Assembly (NCBI RefSeq): GCF_025024155.1
Contig: NW_026251710.1
Coordinates: 434,001 to 498,000 of the forward strand
Source: Gamsiella multidivaricata
Lineage: Eukaryota > Mortierellomycota > Mortierellomycetes > Mortierellales > Mortierellaceae
Direction: 5' to 3'
Length of the DNA: 64,000 nucleotides
The notes under the pieces are model-generated. The model saw only the letters and a list, made by a program, of their open reading frames with translations. It was not told where the DNA came from and searched no databases. Below, one piece after another: positions 38,595 to 50,591 of this stretch. The position numbers and the translations under genes are program-made. The first letter of the stretch is position 1; every line of letters begins with the position of its first letter.

Positions 38595-40582
38595 CTAGGC
38601 ACGAGTGGTATAGCGGTTGTAGAACATCAAGAAGATCAGGATCAGTCCTCCACCCAGATACATCGCTGCATTGTATCCGATCATCGCCTTGTAGTCCCCA
38701 GCCTGCTCAAAGATCCTTCCTGCGATCGGCAGCGTGAATAAGTTGCCAGGTGTGTTCGTCAAGAAGATCACCGTCAGTCCCGATCCCAAGTTTGGCAATC
38801 CAACAATGTTCGCCGTAATCGAGGCCACCAACGTGAAGAACGCTCCCGAGAAGAATCCGTACACGACCGAGAACGCCGTCAACACTGCTTGCGATTGCGC
38901 AAACATCCAGATGAAACAGCTGCCGCCTGCAGCGAGAAACCCGAACGCGGCCACAGGGATGGCACCCAAGCGATCGCCCGCGAATCCGATCACGATACGT
39001 CCGACGGCATTGGCAGCGGACATGATCGCCAACAATTGTCCTCCCTGTACATTCGGGTCGAGTCCGATGATGTCCTTGGCATACGAGGGCACATACGTAA
39101 AGGGCACCACATATGCGAATCCGAACAGCGCCGCCGCCAGAAACCAGAGCATGAATCCGAGGTCCTTCATGATCGCAAGATTCATGACCTCCTTCTTGGG
39201 TGCGACTGTTGGACCTGCTAATTGTCTGGGCGCACGCATGACTAGCGCCGCAAAGGCCGTGCACACAAAGTGGAAGATGGCATAGATCCTCAGAGTCCAG
39301 TAGATGTCCACTGCATTGATCAAGGCGGGGATGATGAATCCGAGAGCAAGGCCTCCGATACCGGCGCCGCAGAAGCAGATTCCCATGGCCAGTCCGCGAT
39401 GCTTGTCGTACCAGAGAGGCGGGATGGCGGTGGCAGCGAGGTTAAGAAGCGAGGCGCCGATGCCAAACATGATGCCTTGGGTGAGATACAGCTGCCAGAG
39501 TTGGGTACACCATGAGGCAAGGAGAAGACCGAGGGATCCCACGATACACCCAGACCAGAGGACGATTTTGTGCCCAAACCGGTTCATGACGGGACCAGCA
39601 ATGATGGTGAAGCCGAACTGGAAGCCGGAGGCAAGCGAGCCGACGAAGGAGATGCTGGACTGGGATTGGCCTTTGGCGCCGTAGATGTCATTGTACTTTG
39701 CCTGGAAGATGCCGTAGACGGAGACGTAGCCGATTGCAGCCAGGATGACCTACAGACACAACGTTATCGTTGACAGAGATATGAAGGTTAGTGTGAGGTC
39801 CGACAGGGAATGGGTTTAGATAGCACAACAACGTGGAGATAAGGGCTGATCGGGAGGACAACAAAAGCCACGACTGGGGTAACAGGCGCTGTACCGCAGA
39901 GGGCAGCGGCTAAATGGAGATGGTGGGGAATGGCAAAGAAAGGAAGGAGATTCGGTCCGGGGTACGAAGGTTCTTTCTCAGATCGGATCTCCGCGCAGGG
40001 TGAGACCAGAATAGGATAAGGCGAATGTGTTGCTCCGTCTCGGTCATTCAGGTCGAGGCCATGACATCGACGGAGGGGTATGTGCAATTTGCGGGTGTGG
40101 ACTGGTCCCGAAAGACGAGCGAGTCTTGCGATCGCCAAGAAGGAGCTGGGGGAGGAGAAGACAAAGGGCGGGCAGGGCGTAGAAAGGAATAAGAGAGCAG
40201 CTGTGCCAGAAAGCAGCCCTCGCACAGCCACTGTGCAACAGATCGTCGTTACACAAAATACGAAGGCAAACAGAACACTTACAAGAAACCCCCCAAAGAC
40301 AACGAGGTATCCTCGGAAGCCAGACTCCATGACCACATCCTCGCCAAACGTCGCATTCATCGAGGGATGTCTGCTCAGGTTATGCATGGACAGGACAACA
40401 CCATTGCCTGGGTTTGCAGTTTCGAAGGAGGATCGAGTGGAGGATCGTCGGTTGTGGCCATGGGACTGTGCGGTATGGGCAGGAGGCTTCTTCTCGGAAA
40501 CGGTCGTTCTGCTGCTGTTGCGTTTGTGGTCATAGTGTGAAGAGGGCCGTTTGCTGCCGAGGGGATTGTCGATCTCGAACAT
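38595..40582 (-). CDS. Major facilitator transporter, monocarboxylate type
   Basis: Twelve-helix MFS permease similar to fungal monocarboxylate (MCT/Mch-like) and oxalate/formate-type carriers. The substrate is not predictable. Exons 40582-40283 and 39749-38595 give 484 residues. A hydrophilic N-terminal tail of about 85 residues precedes helix one, GYLVVFGGFL|VILAAIGYVSVYGIFQ, where the bar marks the splice. Family motifs are YNDIYGAKGQSQSSISFVGSL after helix one, GFTIIAGPVMNRFGHKIVLWSG (the loop 2-3 motif), RGLAMGICFCGAGIGGLALGF and NAVGRIVIGFAGDRLGAIPV. The intron is 533 nt, long for this region, and stays open in the reading frame of exon one for about 165 codons. It is nonetheless an intron, because helix one is only completed by splicing. 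Confidence 0.88.
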
Positions 40583-42053
40583 TGCGACGATAATATGGAT
40601 AGGGCTGCTGTAGGGAGATCGGGTTGAGAGTGAAAAGACTGCAGGTCCAGATACGAGGATGGGGATGTCGGTGGATAGAAGGAGGAGATGAGTGGGGTCT
40701 TTGGAGATTAGGCGCCAGCAGGATCGAGTGTCTGTCGAGCTGGACGACTGCTCCGAAGGAAGGATGAGAGGGAGAGAGAAGAAGGAAACAAAAAAAAAAA
40801 AAAGATACGGCGGAACTCTTTCATTTCTTTTCCAACCAATCGGACCCGGCCTGCCGCTGCCTTACATAGAAAGCCCTTTTTTGTACCTTCTGCACTTTCC
40901 TCCGCTGTCCCGCTGTCCCGCTGGTTGACAGGGTGCTCCCTGAAGGGAGCCTGCAAAAAACACTCGGGCACTCAATCGCCTATCAACACTAGGCGATGCA
41001 TTAGATGGATGCTGTTGTCGGTGCAAGTGACATGCACACGTACCTCTGATGCGCTCACACACTCGATTGCGCAAGCCATCCAGACGAGACGTGCCTGCAT
41101 TTGGCGCCTGCTCAGTTGGATACAGGACGCAATTCAGCGTGGTGGATGGTAATATTCGCCAGACAGGCGCGCACGGTGGGTGGCAGCGATAATCTAAACA
41201 CCTTAGCTAGCTCTTTCTAGTCATCGTCGTGCGAACGCGCATTGCCCAGCTAAAGCGGTCAATACGAGTGGACGCTTTGCTTTCCAATGGCATGAGTGGT
41301 CCCCCTATGTCCTTTCGCTCTAGGAATGAATCTTTTCTCCAGGAACGTATTTTGGGTCCCAGGAATCGCCCACATCACATCGTGTCCTTCCCCATTCCGA
41401 GCCTCACACAGACCACCTTTCTTGATTACCATCGATCATGGTCTAAATAAACGTTCATCGTTATACTTCTACAGGGCTACAGGGGTTAACAGCTCTATCC
41501 TGTGCCGTCGCTAGGGGCCCCTTTACTGTTTTCGCTTCACTACCACCGCTAGTTACACAATAACTCAAGACGAGTGGAGAAAAAAAAAAAAAAAAAAAAA
41601 AAGAGAACTCCTCGGGTGAGGATGGATAGGAAGATGGAATATAAGACCCCGTTATTTTTCACATCATCCGCGTCGACAAAAAAGAAATTTCGGATGTAAC
41701 TGCCCTCTTTTCTGTCCTCAACAGCAAACGGTGTCTTGTCTCACTCGAACACGACCAGGCTCGAAGATCATCCGTCGCCATCATCTACCCCGCCTACGCG
41801 AATCTACATCCTAGTCCAGGGCATATAAAATCCCACCCCCATCTCCACAGAGCCCTCCACCCCCACCCTCTTTCCCTTTCATCCCTATCCTTCCCCCCGC
41901 TTATCCAACGATCCACCATTGCGTCCTTACATTCGCGTTTTCTGGCTCCCCGAAGCAGCTATTGTACTCCCTCTTAAGTCTACGTCTGCCTTACTTTACG
42001 CGTCAAAGTGCTCTATTCCTCCTCCCTCCCCCGTCTGCCCGCGCATTGCCGCC
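40583..42053. other. Divergent promoter region, MFS gene and GPI-type gene
   Basis: No gene is supported in 1.47 kb. It contains an A run at 40789-40803, an A run at 41580-41602, CCGCTGTCCCGCTGTCCCGC duplication at 40902-40921 and a pyrimidine-rich leader at 41840-42050 after the TATA box at 41823. Confidence 0.45.
41823..41830 (+). promoter_or_regulatory. TATA box of the GPI-type secreted protein gene
   Basis: ATATAAAA lies 223 bp before the ATG at 42054, followed by a C/T-rich leader. The same octamer stands before the secreted repeat protein gene at 50443, suggesting strong TATA-type promoters for both cell-surface genes. Confidence 0.5.
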
Positions 42054-43145
42054 ATGTCCACTTCTCCCTCACACGCCCTCCCCCTCTGGTCCGCCGTCAC
42101 CCTCGCCTGCCTCGCTCTTCTCTCGCTCTCCATCCTCCCCACCACCTCCGCCGCGCCCGCGAAACACACCACGGCACCCAAGGACCTCATCAACGCCATG
42201 TCCATCTCCGAATCCTCCCCGCTCCCACTCCAGCTCCAAATCGAGGCCCGTGTCGCCGGCGCGCAGAAACTGGCCTACCTACCGACGACCGGTCCGAGCA
42301 TGGATTTTTACTATCTCAACTACCGTCCGACCTACCGCGCCGGCGAGAGCACGATCGACTTTTGGATGTTGACGCCTGAAGGCTCAAAGGCACCCAGGTC
42401 CGGATCGCTGGAACTCTATGACGAATTCGGAAGGGTCCGTCTGGCGATTTTAGCCCCGGAGGGGACCGAGATCCCTCAGGCGATCGCGAACAAGCATGAG
42501 CCTTTCCTCTGGAAGAGCTGGAAGGTCCCAAGGACACTCCAGTCTGACTTTGATTTCTCGGAAAAGTTCAGGATCATCCTCAGGACCTCGGAGGCTCAAG
42601 AATCTGTTGCTTCGGTCGTGGCCACGAACGAGAAACGATGGGATTCGGATGATACGCTGGTAGACTTTTTGTTGGTCCGGAACAAGAACAAGAACAAGAA
42701 CAAGAACAAGAATGAGGGCGACACCAACGCCAACGCCAACGACAAAGACAACGACAGCGGTAACGACCTCGCCGCGACGAAAGATCCGAAAGTAGTCCAA
42801 GACCGCCAGTTCCGGATCAAGGGCTTGAAGGCCACTCCGGGCGGGAAACCCAACCCTGCAAAGATGAACGTGAACAGCGTCGCGGTTCAGACCACGACAG
42901 CCTTACTCATGCACACGAATAGTGTTCACAGTTATAACAACCATAACGACCCTAGCCGCCACAACACCAACGCCAACCCGGACTTGGACGCCGGCAAGTT
43001 TGCTCATGGTCAGACTAGCAAGGCCGCTACCTACCCCAAGAGCTCCGACAAGCCCTTGTCCGGTGCTGCTTTCCCTTCACACAGACTTGTTCCTGCGATG
43101 ACCTTGTTGGTCGTCTGCCTCAGTGCCCTTGCCTCGCTATGCTAA
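42054..43145 (+). CDS. Secreted, probably GPI-anchored protein, unknown function
   Basis: Intronless 363-residue protein. MSTSPSHALPLWSAVTLACL begins a signal peptide with cleavage near TSAAPA. The folded part, about residues 40-190, contains YLPTTGPSMDFYYLNYRP, IDFWMLTPEG and SLELYDEFGRVRLAILAPEG, a beta-rich pattern I cannot assign to a known family. A low-complexity stretch follows: (NK)n at 42676-42710, NANANDKDNDSGND. A Ser/Lys spacer then leads to the C-terminal hydrophobic tail AMTLLVVCLSALASLC after a small-residue site (KPLSGAAFPS), consistent with GPI attachment. The reading frame extends upstream without ATG, so 42054 is the first real start. Cell wall or surface location is inference. 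Confidence 0.75.
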   Translation: MSTSPSHALPLWSAVTLACLALLSLSILPTTSAAPAKHTTAPKDLINAMSISESSPLPLQLQIEARVAGAQKLAYLPTTGPSMDFYYLNYRPTYRAGESTIDFWMLTPEGSKAPRSGSLELYDEFGRVRLAILAPEGTEIPQAIANKHEPFLWKSWKVPRTLQSDFDFSEKFRIILRTSEAQESVASVVATNEKRWDSDDTLVDFLLVRNKNKNKNKNKNEGDTNANANDKDNDSGNDLAATKDPKVVQDRQFRIKGLKATPGGKPNPAKMNVNSVAVQTTTALLMHTNSVHSYNNHNDPSRHNTNANPDLDAGKFAHGQTSKAATYPKSSDKPLSGAAFPSHRLVPAMTLLVVCLSALASLC

Positions 43146-43752
43146 CAGAAAAGGGTGGGGGCGAGAGCGTTCATATAACCATTATTCACTATATCCCTCC
43201 CTCAGTTGTACTTTTATTTTTGAAGATATCATTCTTTTTTAGCTTTGCTCGCATATTCATATCTTTGCATTTTTATCGCCATAGCGAAAGAATTAATAAA
43301 AAAAATTTAATTTTTTTTTTGGAGGCAACACGCGTCCTCACGCGCCTTGACGCGCATATACCAAGGAAAAAAGTTTATTATTTGGGCACGGGCCCACATT
43401 TTGTGTGTAGACTATGGAAACAAGGATAGAGACATGAATGGGGATGAAGAATTATGGAAGAGTAAACATGCAGAGATATAAAGGAAATAAAAGTAAAAAG
43501 TAAAAAGTAAAAAGTAAAAAGTAAAAAGTAAAAAGAAAAAAGAAAAAAGAAAAAAGAAAAAAGAAAAAAAAAAAAGAAAAGAAAAGAAAAGGGAAACCAA
43601 GGCCTTTGTTACCTTCGCAATGTATATATTTCACGAAGAAAGAAAAGAAAAAAAGTATTACGCGTAATTACGCGAAGAAAGAATGGTAGAAAATATAATC
43701 TTCCTCCCCTCCTCCCCTCTTCCTAAAAAACCTCCTCCCTAATCCTCCCTAT
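43146..43752. other. Convergent 3' region with simple repeats
   Basis: This is the 3' flank of the GPI-type gene and of the bromodomain-kinase gene. It contains an A run and T run at 43298-43320, a duplicated ACGCGY motif (43329-43353), the 7-mer array listed separately, and CCTCC-rich sequence at 43700-43750. Confidence 0.45.
43492..43590. repeat. Tandem GTAAAAA / GAAAAAA heptamer array
   Basis: About six copies of GTAAAAA (43492-43535) grade into copies of GAAAAAA and then A/G-rich pentamers (AAAAG) to about 43590. This simple-sequence array lies in the intergenic gap. Frames reading through it on the minus strand are artefacts. Confidence 0.8.
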
Positions 43753-46700
43753 TCAATCCAAATTCTTCCGCATTTTCTTCCGTCCCCCTCCAAGGGCTTC
43801 AAACTCCTTCAGCAGCTCAGCCGCAACCGCGGGGCGATCCAGCCATTCCTTCAGCTCTTGCGTCGTCCACCGCGTCTCTGCCTGTGCGGTCAAACATTTC
43901 AAAAGCAGCTCCCGCGACACCGGTCCCTCGACCTCGCGCTCCAGCTGGAACTTGATCTGTTCATCTCTCGATACATAGTACCGGATCTTCTTCAGATCAT
44001 CCTCAATCGCCCCATTCCACGGTGATTTCCCACTGAACGTCCTCCAGATCAAAACCCCGAGTGAGTACACGTCCTCCGACCGTGGATCCACCGGCGGCAG
44101 GGCCTCGTGGTCATACTTGTTCCGAGGCAGTGTCAAAATCGACCTGTACAGCTTGTACCCGTGGTCTGGTGGCAGGACCACCAGTGGCAACAGTGAGAGC
44201 TCACTCTCGGGGATGTGCTCCTTCATGCTCCACCGTACCACCTCGTCGCGTTCCACAAAGATCGATTTGCCAAAATCAATCACTTTGATATGGGGCCGGG
44301 CCGACAGGTCCTCGAGGAGATCGTTAGGATCCTCATCCACCATGATATTCACCTCACTCAGGTCTCTATGTGCCAGGCCCGCGTTGTGGATACCGCACAT
44401 TGCCGAGACCATGTCGCAGATGAGAGACAGTTTTTGACAGGGGGTAGGGTGGCGGCGTGCATTGGTGGCATACTGCTTGAGCGTGTAAGAGTACCTGAGA
44501 AATTGAAGTAAAAAAAAAAAGGAAAAAAAGCCTGTCAATAAAGCCACTCTCATGTCGAGCTGTGTAAAAAGATATATATGCTGACAACCAAAAGGAACCG
44601 CAAACTTACTTGGTCATGGACAGACCAACAAGGTGGTCCTCCTCATTGTAAAAGATCGCCTGGATCTGCCCCACCCCTTCGAGGTTCCTCAGCTTCAATA
44701 GACATGCCACCTCCCGGACGCGTTGGTCAAACGACTCTGCATCCATCTCCTTAAAGTTCTGCACCACAAGCCCATCCTCGCCGCGGACATGGTAGATCCT
44801 TTTGAACAGTCCATGTGCAGTGTCGACCGTCAGTGTTGGTTCAATATCGCTCCAGCGCTGATACGGCACCTTCTTTCGCTTGGCCACGACCTTGAGCTCC
44901 TGCAGCATCTTGCGTCCACGCTTGGAGATCTGCTCGCTCAGCATGATGCGGTCCGGTGCCGATAATGACTCCATATCCGAGCCTGATGAAGTCGGCGTAG
45001 TAGGAACCTGGCTTGACAATGCATAGACTCGTGCGGGCAGGAGTGGAGTCGATGGCATCGAGGCAGCAAGGGGATGTGATGGCGCGGCTCCAGAAATAGA
45101 TGCTGTAGCAGACGCTGGTGCTGCGCGGTGAGGAATCTTTAGGGACGGTATCCGCATCTTCACCAGATACTGTCCATTAGATCCCTGGTCGTGAAGATCA
45201 ACCCATGTAGCTGTCGATGTCCGCTCGCCTGTGCTGTTGTTTCCAGAGTTGTTCTTCTGTGCTGCTTTACCAGCTGATGTGGCAGTGGCAGCTGCGGTGG
45301 ATGTGGTCGCAGGTGTGGTGATACCAAGTCCTAGCGCTCTGGTCGTCATGGGCGTCGCAGTTTGAGCTGCTGCGGTTGACGCCGCTGGGATCATAGACCG
45401 CTGCCCGGTCGCTACAGGCGCTTGTCCAGTCCTTCCGGCGCCAGGCAATAAAAGCCCAAGCGCGTCTGCAAACGCCCTTTGGTATTCAGGACTGATCTTT
45501 GAATCTGAAGAATAGGCCACGACCTCATGCCGCATCTTTGACAGGGTTCCCTTCTCAAACTTGGCGGGCACTTCCACATCAATATCCAGGGCCCTGACAC
45601 ACGCAACCGTGATCCACGCGTTCGGGCAGTCCAAATCACCGACGGTGATCATATCATACCTTTCTCCAATGGGCTTCCCAATAAGAACCTTGGCTGTCAT
45701 CCGCACCATGCTGACCGAGCCACCGATCGCGCCTGTCGTTGGTCTACCACGCGTGCCTGGCGACGATTTCACACTCACAGGGCTGCTTGCTGCAGAGTTC
45801 GAGACTGTGTAGGGCTTGCCGACCTGGAGATCGCTGAGAAGAGCGATTCGGGCAAAGCGCTCATCCCTGCTTTTGGCCAGGATACTCCTGTTCTTGTTTA
45901 TGTACATTCTTACGAAACGTGGATGTTCCGGCGAAAGTTGACCAATCTGTTCGTTCGCAATATCGAAGATCGGCTGGTGGAAACATGCAAATAGGTCCGT
46001 AGAGATATCGGTCATCTTGCGCTCCATCTCTCTCAACGTGTGGGCGCGGAAGAGATAAAGAGGCCTATTTTGTTTTATAAAGAACAGTACGAGGCAAGTC
46101 AGCATATCAGAATCTGTGTTGAAGAGGGAATAGGTGCGGAGCGAACAAAGATACCCACCCAGGTTCTGAAATCGAAAGCAGCTCAGGCCTAAACGCTTCT
46201 TGAGGCAGGGGCTCGTTCAACAGCAGTTTTGTACTAAAGACAAAGCAGTTGAAAAAAAAAAAAAAAATAGTCAGCTCTGTGTCAAGCATAGCGTTCACAG
46301 CACGAATCCAGCCACAGTAAAACCAAAGCGAGTCCTTACCCTTGCCGATAGCTGGTCAGGAGGTTGATGTACGCGTTCTGAAAAGACTGAGCCTCCTTGT
46401 AGATGCTATGGGTTGGCGAGTTAAAATAGGTGGCGTTCTGATAGATCCTTCGTAGGTCGCGCTCAAAGTCTTGCAAATCCGTGTATCCTTCCGTAACATC
46501 ATTGGCTAAGAACTCTGCAGCCTTTGTCAGCGCCACCATCGAAGCTCCAGACCCATAGTCGGCACCGGCAAGATGCAATGTCTTCCACAACTTGTGCTCG
46601 ATGGTTGTCAGATCCATGGGCTTCTTGATCACTTGGTGATAGTTGGCGACTGTCAGAGGCACTTTGTTGATGAAGTTCTTGCAGAAGGTGTTGCAGAGAA

Positions 46701-48430
46701 GCTGATTCAGGATGAGCATGCCAACACGGACAAGTTCAATCGGCTGCAAAGAGTCGTGATCCATATCCAATACTTCAGTAGCTCCTGAGGACGGGCTGAG
46801 TTGTTCTGGTATGGCCTGTGCGTTCATGGTGACAGAAACGGCGGGCGTGGGCGTATTAAATAGAGCGCCACTGCCAGCAGAGACGCCTCGCGTTACCCCA
46901 TCTACAGGTCTCGCCTCGTGGGTGTGGTTTGTATTCTTTGATGAATCCACCGTTGGCGATGAAGCTGACGACGGCATGGTCGCGACGCTATCCACAGAAG
47001 GTACAGGTGACGGGAACTGCACCGGTGTCGAGTTTGGCGAGCTCGACCCTGCTTTTGACTGACTGCGGTGCTTCACGACCGTCTCGTCTACTCTACCTAG
47101 GCCATCAGCTGTTGCTACACCGGCAGGAGCGGTTGCCGGTGTTTGTGATGCCGAGCTGTTGTTGGTTGAGGGCGAGGATGCTGCGGAGGCAGAGACAGGG
47201 GTCTTGGCAGTGCGTATGGCCAGATTCGTGGCGTTGGCCAAATGTGGTGGTATGGGACCGACTGCCGATGGCTGCTTCCGCATAATCTTGATCCTTGGCC
47301 CTTCGCCTGGCACAGCTAAAGAGGTTCAGTAAAGAGGCGGCAGTGTGTTAGTCGCTTGTCATTGCCATTACCTTTGTCTGCGGAAAGAAGCTGACGTAAA
47401 AGGTAAGCGGACTCATGAACGAAGGCAAGCAGACAGCGCAAGCGGTTTAGTACCATAGGAGATGTAACTGTTGCCCCCTGAACTGTCCTCCATCATCATA
47501 GCACTGTGTGTCCTCTTGTTCGATGGCCTAGCGGGAGATGTCGATGTGGACTGGGAGCGGATGGCACCTCGCTTGCGAAAGGCCTCAGGGAGGTTGGGCA
47601 GGTCTCTCGGGATGCGGATCTTGAGTCCTGAGGAGAGCTTTGAGGTAGTGATAGGTATGCTCAAAGGCATTGCTGTCGTCTTTCCTTTTGAGTGTACTGT
47701 AGAACAAAGAGAAGGTAAGACAGTGCCCAATGGTGTAAATTGCCTGATCGAAGTGGCATGCAGAGGTCAAATGCTGGCTGAAAGCTTTAGAAGGAATAAC
47801 GTTACCATGACTGAGTGGATGCCGGATAGTTGTCGGCAGATGTAGTTGACCGGGAACAGAGACTGCGCCGGGGTGTCTCTGCGGCGACATCCGAGCACCG
47901 AGCCAGCTGTCAGCTGGGTTTCTGGCTGGGGAGCCATCGTGGTTGGATGCCAAGGAACCTCTGGCCATCATCTCGTGCGAGCGCTCAGCACGTTTCCTGC
48001 GGTTGATAGAGTCGATGATAGCCTGCTGGGTACTCAGCAGGGGCTGCGGGGACAGGACCCCTTGTTCGTGAATGTCTGTCAGGTTGGCCAAGGTGTCCTT
48101 TGCGGAGACTGTAGCGGAGGTATCCAGGTTCAGATTGGCTGGTAGGGTCGCTTGGGAGGAGGTACCGGAGGCGCGGCTCAGTGTAGTTCTCAGAATCTTG
48201 GAAAGGAGAAAGAAAGAAAGAGAGAGAAAAAGAGCAGACACGCAATCGCAGATATCAGGATGAGTGGGATGTTCTCGCAATCCTCGAGCGGATATTATAA
48301 ACGGGGATGAGATGTGATGAGAGAACCGCCAGCAACGAGCGAGAGGCGAGAGGGGACGGAGGAGAAGAAAGGATTTTGATGATGATGGCTCTACGACAGA
48401 TACGATGTTGTTGAATGTGGATGTCCTCAC
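43753..48430 (-). CDS. Bromodomain and protein kinase domain fusion protein
   Basis: Six exons join in phase: 48430-47806, 47696-47454, 47315-46340, 46233-46159, 46064-44610 and 44494-43753, giving up to 1371 residues. The middle holds a bromodomain at about 485-610: LVRVGMLILNQLLCNTF, then the ZA-loop region ANYHQVIKKPMDLTTIEHKL, a short insert, and FERDLRRIYQNATYFNSPTH with the acetyl-lysine-binding Asn. An uncharacterised linker follows (KVLIGKPIGERYDMITVGDL, then a Ser/Ala-rich run). A protein kinase domain at about 1050-1365 has YSYTLKQYA, catalytic loop AHRDLSEVNIMV, IKVIDFGKS and DVYSLGVLIW. There is no clear glycine-rich loop, and the ATP-site lysine is uncertain (VVQNFKE). The start is doubtful: a good acceptor (CCTTTCCAAG) before 48196 suggests an upstream first exon. 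Confidence 0.8.
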
Positions 48431-50591
48431 AGAGCTGGATACAGTAATAATAATAATAATAATAATATGAAATGCAGGTCTTGTTGTTTGAGGGCAGACT
48501 CAGCAGATATAAGGCTACTGCTCCACAGCTGCAAACAGATACAGCCCCAAGAGACAGCAGAGGGAGGAAGGGAAATACCAAGATGGCAGGTTGAGGATTA
48601 AGTGATCGCCAAGCGAGATGAGTACCATGCACCGGGATCAGGGATCAGAAACAGGATTCGGATTAGGCACTTCCCACTGTACACTCCATGAGGGCAAGTG
48701 TTCTCCAGCAGATACAGTTTACACAGGCAGATATCCCCTTCGCCCCTCTTACCCCACACCCATCCTTCGACACAAAACACATCCCTGGGGCCCTTACTGG
48801 GGGACCATTGCAGATACTGATCGCAGGAGGCAATGCAGCGCGTTGCCTCCTGTGGGATAGACTGCCCAATTGCACAGAATGGTGTAATACACAGACGAAT
48901 GACAGTTTACTATCAAGAAAGAGGAGGGTCGAGACTGAGGGAGCTACTGTGTGCTGGTCTAACAGCTGAAGAGCCATCGGAGCAGGCCTTTTCTCTCTTT
49001 TTTTTTCGATCGACACATCAGCAACACGCATAAAGATAGAACCGTAAAAAAAAGAGAGCCAAGGACACGCCCAGCATTCAACGCAACAACGACACACAGG
49101 GACGAGTAAAGCGACGGATACGATCGTCGATCGGCAAGATGTTGATACCAGTACCTGAGGGAAACCCTGAAGAATGAAAGGAATGCTGTAGATCAGATTG
49201 ACAAAAAAACAAACAAAGCCAAAGATGCACAAAACACAGCCTTAGACAGCGTAGATGTCGGTATTCATCACGAAGACAACCCACTTCTACATCGATCCAT
49301 TAAGCCTGGAGGCCCAATTGAGGATTTGATAGCAGTAGAAACAAATAGGCGCCTGCAGATCTCTCAGTACTCCAGCTTGCAAGGAGGTACTATTCTCTCT
49401 AGCCCTCGATAAATAGTAAATGAAGGTGATGATGGTGAAGGCTGCGTCTTCGGCTGCTTTTAACAATGGTCGCGATGGGTAGGCGTGAATGATTGATAGC
49501 CATCTATTCCCCCCCCTCCAATGGGCCGTATCTTAGTTCGGTCTGCCAAACAAAGAAAGAGAGAGAGAGAGAGATCCATCCATCCATTCCAGTGCTCAGG
49601 TTTACGGTATAGGACGAACTGGCACTGGGTTATATTTTGTTGCACACTGATCAAAGACGGGTCGGATGAGGACTAGAGCAGAGCTTGCATCCCTTCGAGG
49701 AGGATGAGCCTTACCTCAGTTGTGGATCAGACTTGGTTATGGACGGGTGATCCGCACGTTGATCGGGCGTAGGTTGATGAGGAGTAGGGGTCAGTTTGAA
49801 TGGGGGTTGAGGGTGCGCAGGTAGGGTTCAACAGCAGAGCCGAATACTGTTTTCCCTACACGCTTCTGGTTATTTTTTTATTTTTTTTGCTGTCCTGTGC
49901 GTTGGATACAAAAAAGACTCCACGGTTTGGAATTGGCGGGAAACACCCAGTCCGAAACACCACTACTGCCGTTGTTACTGCACGCAGCATACTCCATTGC
50001 TGCTGCTGCCGCTGCTACCGGTGCGACAGCAGCAGTGGAACGAAGGGAGTGCCCACTCTCACCGTCCTTCCCCGGCACAGCCCCTCTACCTGCCCCTCAA
50101 TGAACGGTCTCTGTCTCCAGGCAGGCACTATTTCACCATTCCGACGCGTCTTTTTCTTCATCCGGAAGATCGATCCTACACGCGCTGCATACTTTCTGAT
50201 GCTCTAATGCATCGCGCAATTTATCCTGAGGCACCGAAGATCCCATCTTCATCTGCGGCGATAATCACCCAGAGACCATCACTTCTTAACACCGCCTTGG
50301 CTGCCTCGAGACAGGAATTGTCCGTCATCACCAATGCAGATCCCTCAGTATCGGGCATTTTACACTCCTATGGATCTTCAGCATCAGCTCACCGCTTCCG
50401 GATCCGGCCTCACTTTCGGTTCCAGCGCCACTCCGCCTCTCAATATAAAAGATCCATTCTCTCCAGTCCCTTTTCTTCCTTCCCCACCAGTTCTCAGCAA
50501 TTCACAAGCGCCTTCAACTCAAGCCCTGCACAGCAACCGCACTCACCTTCCAAAACACAACCCAACACTCAAACCAACCCCACCTTCAACC
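48431..50591. other. Long divergent intergenic region
   Basis: 2.16 kb lie between the bromodomain-kinase gene and the secreted repeat protein gene. I see simple repeats (AATAAT array at 48448-48468, GAGA array at 49558-49574), CTGCTGCYGC-type triplets near 49998-50040, and no supported protein. It probably contains an upstream exon of the kinase gene and the long promoter and leader of the secreted protein gene. Confidence 0.45.
50443..50450 (+). promoter_or_regulatory. TATA box of the secreted repeat protein gene
   Basis: ATATAAAA lies 142 bp before the ATG at 50592, followed by a C/A-rich leader typical of highly expressed fungal genes. Confidence 0.55.

Noticed and set aside
38707..39285. 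185- and 183-residue frames on both strands within the MFS gene
   Set aside because: Shadows of a GC-rich transporter exon. Only the frame giving MFS helices and motifs is real.
43412..43634. Phe/Leu-rich minus-strand frames
   Set aside because: They read through the GTAAAAA/GAAAAAA array and have no other content.
48255..49232. Long minus-strand frames upstream of the bromodomain-kinase gene
   Set aside because: Composition is Cys/Phe/Ser-rich with a poly-Tyr stretch from the ATA repeat. They are not coherent protein.
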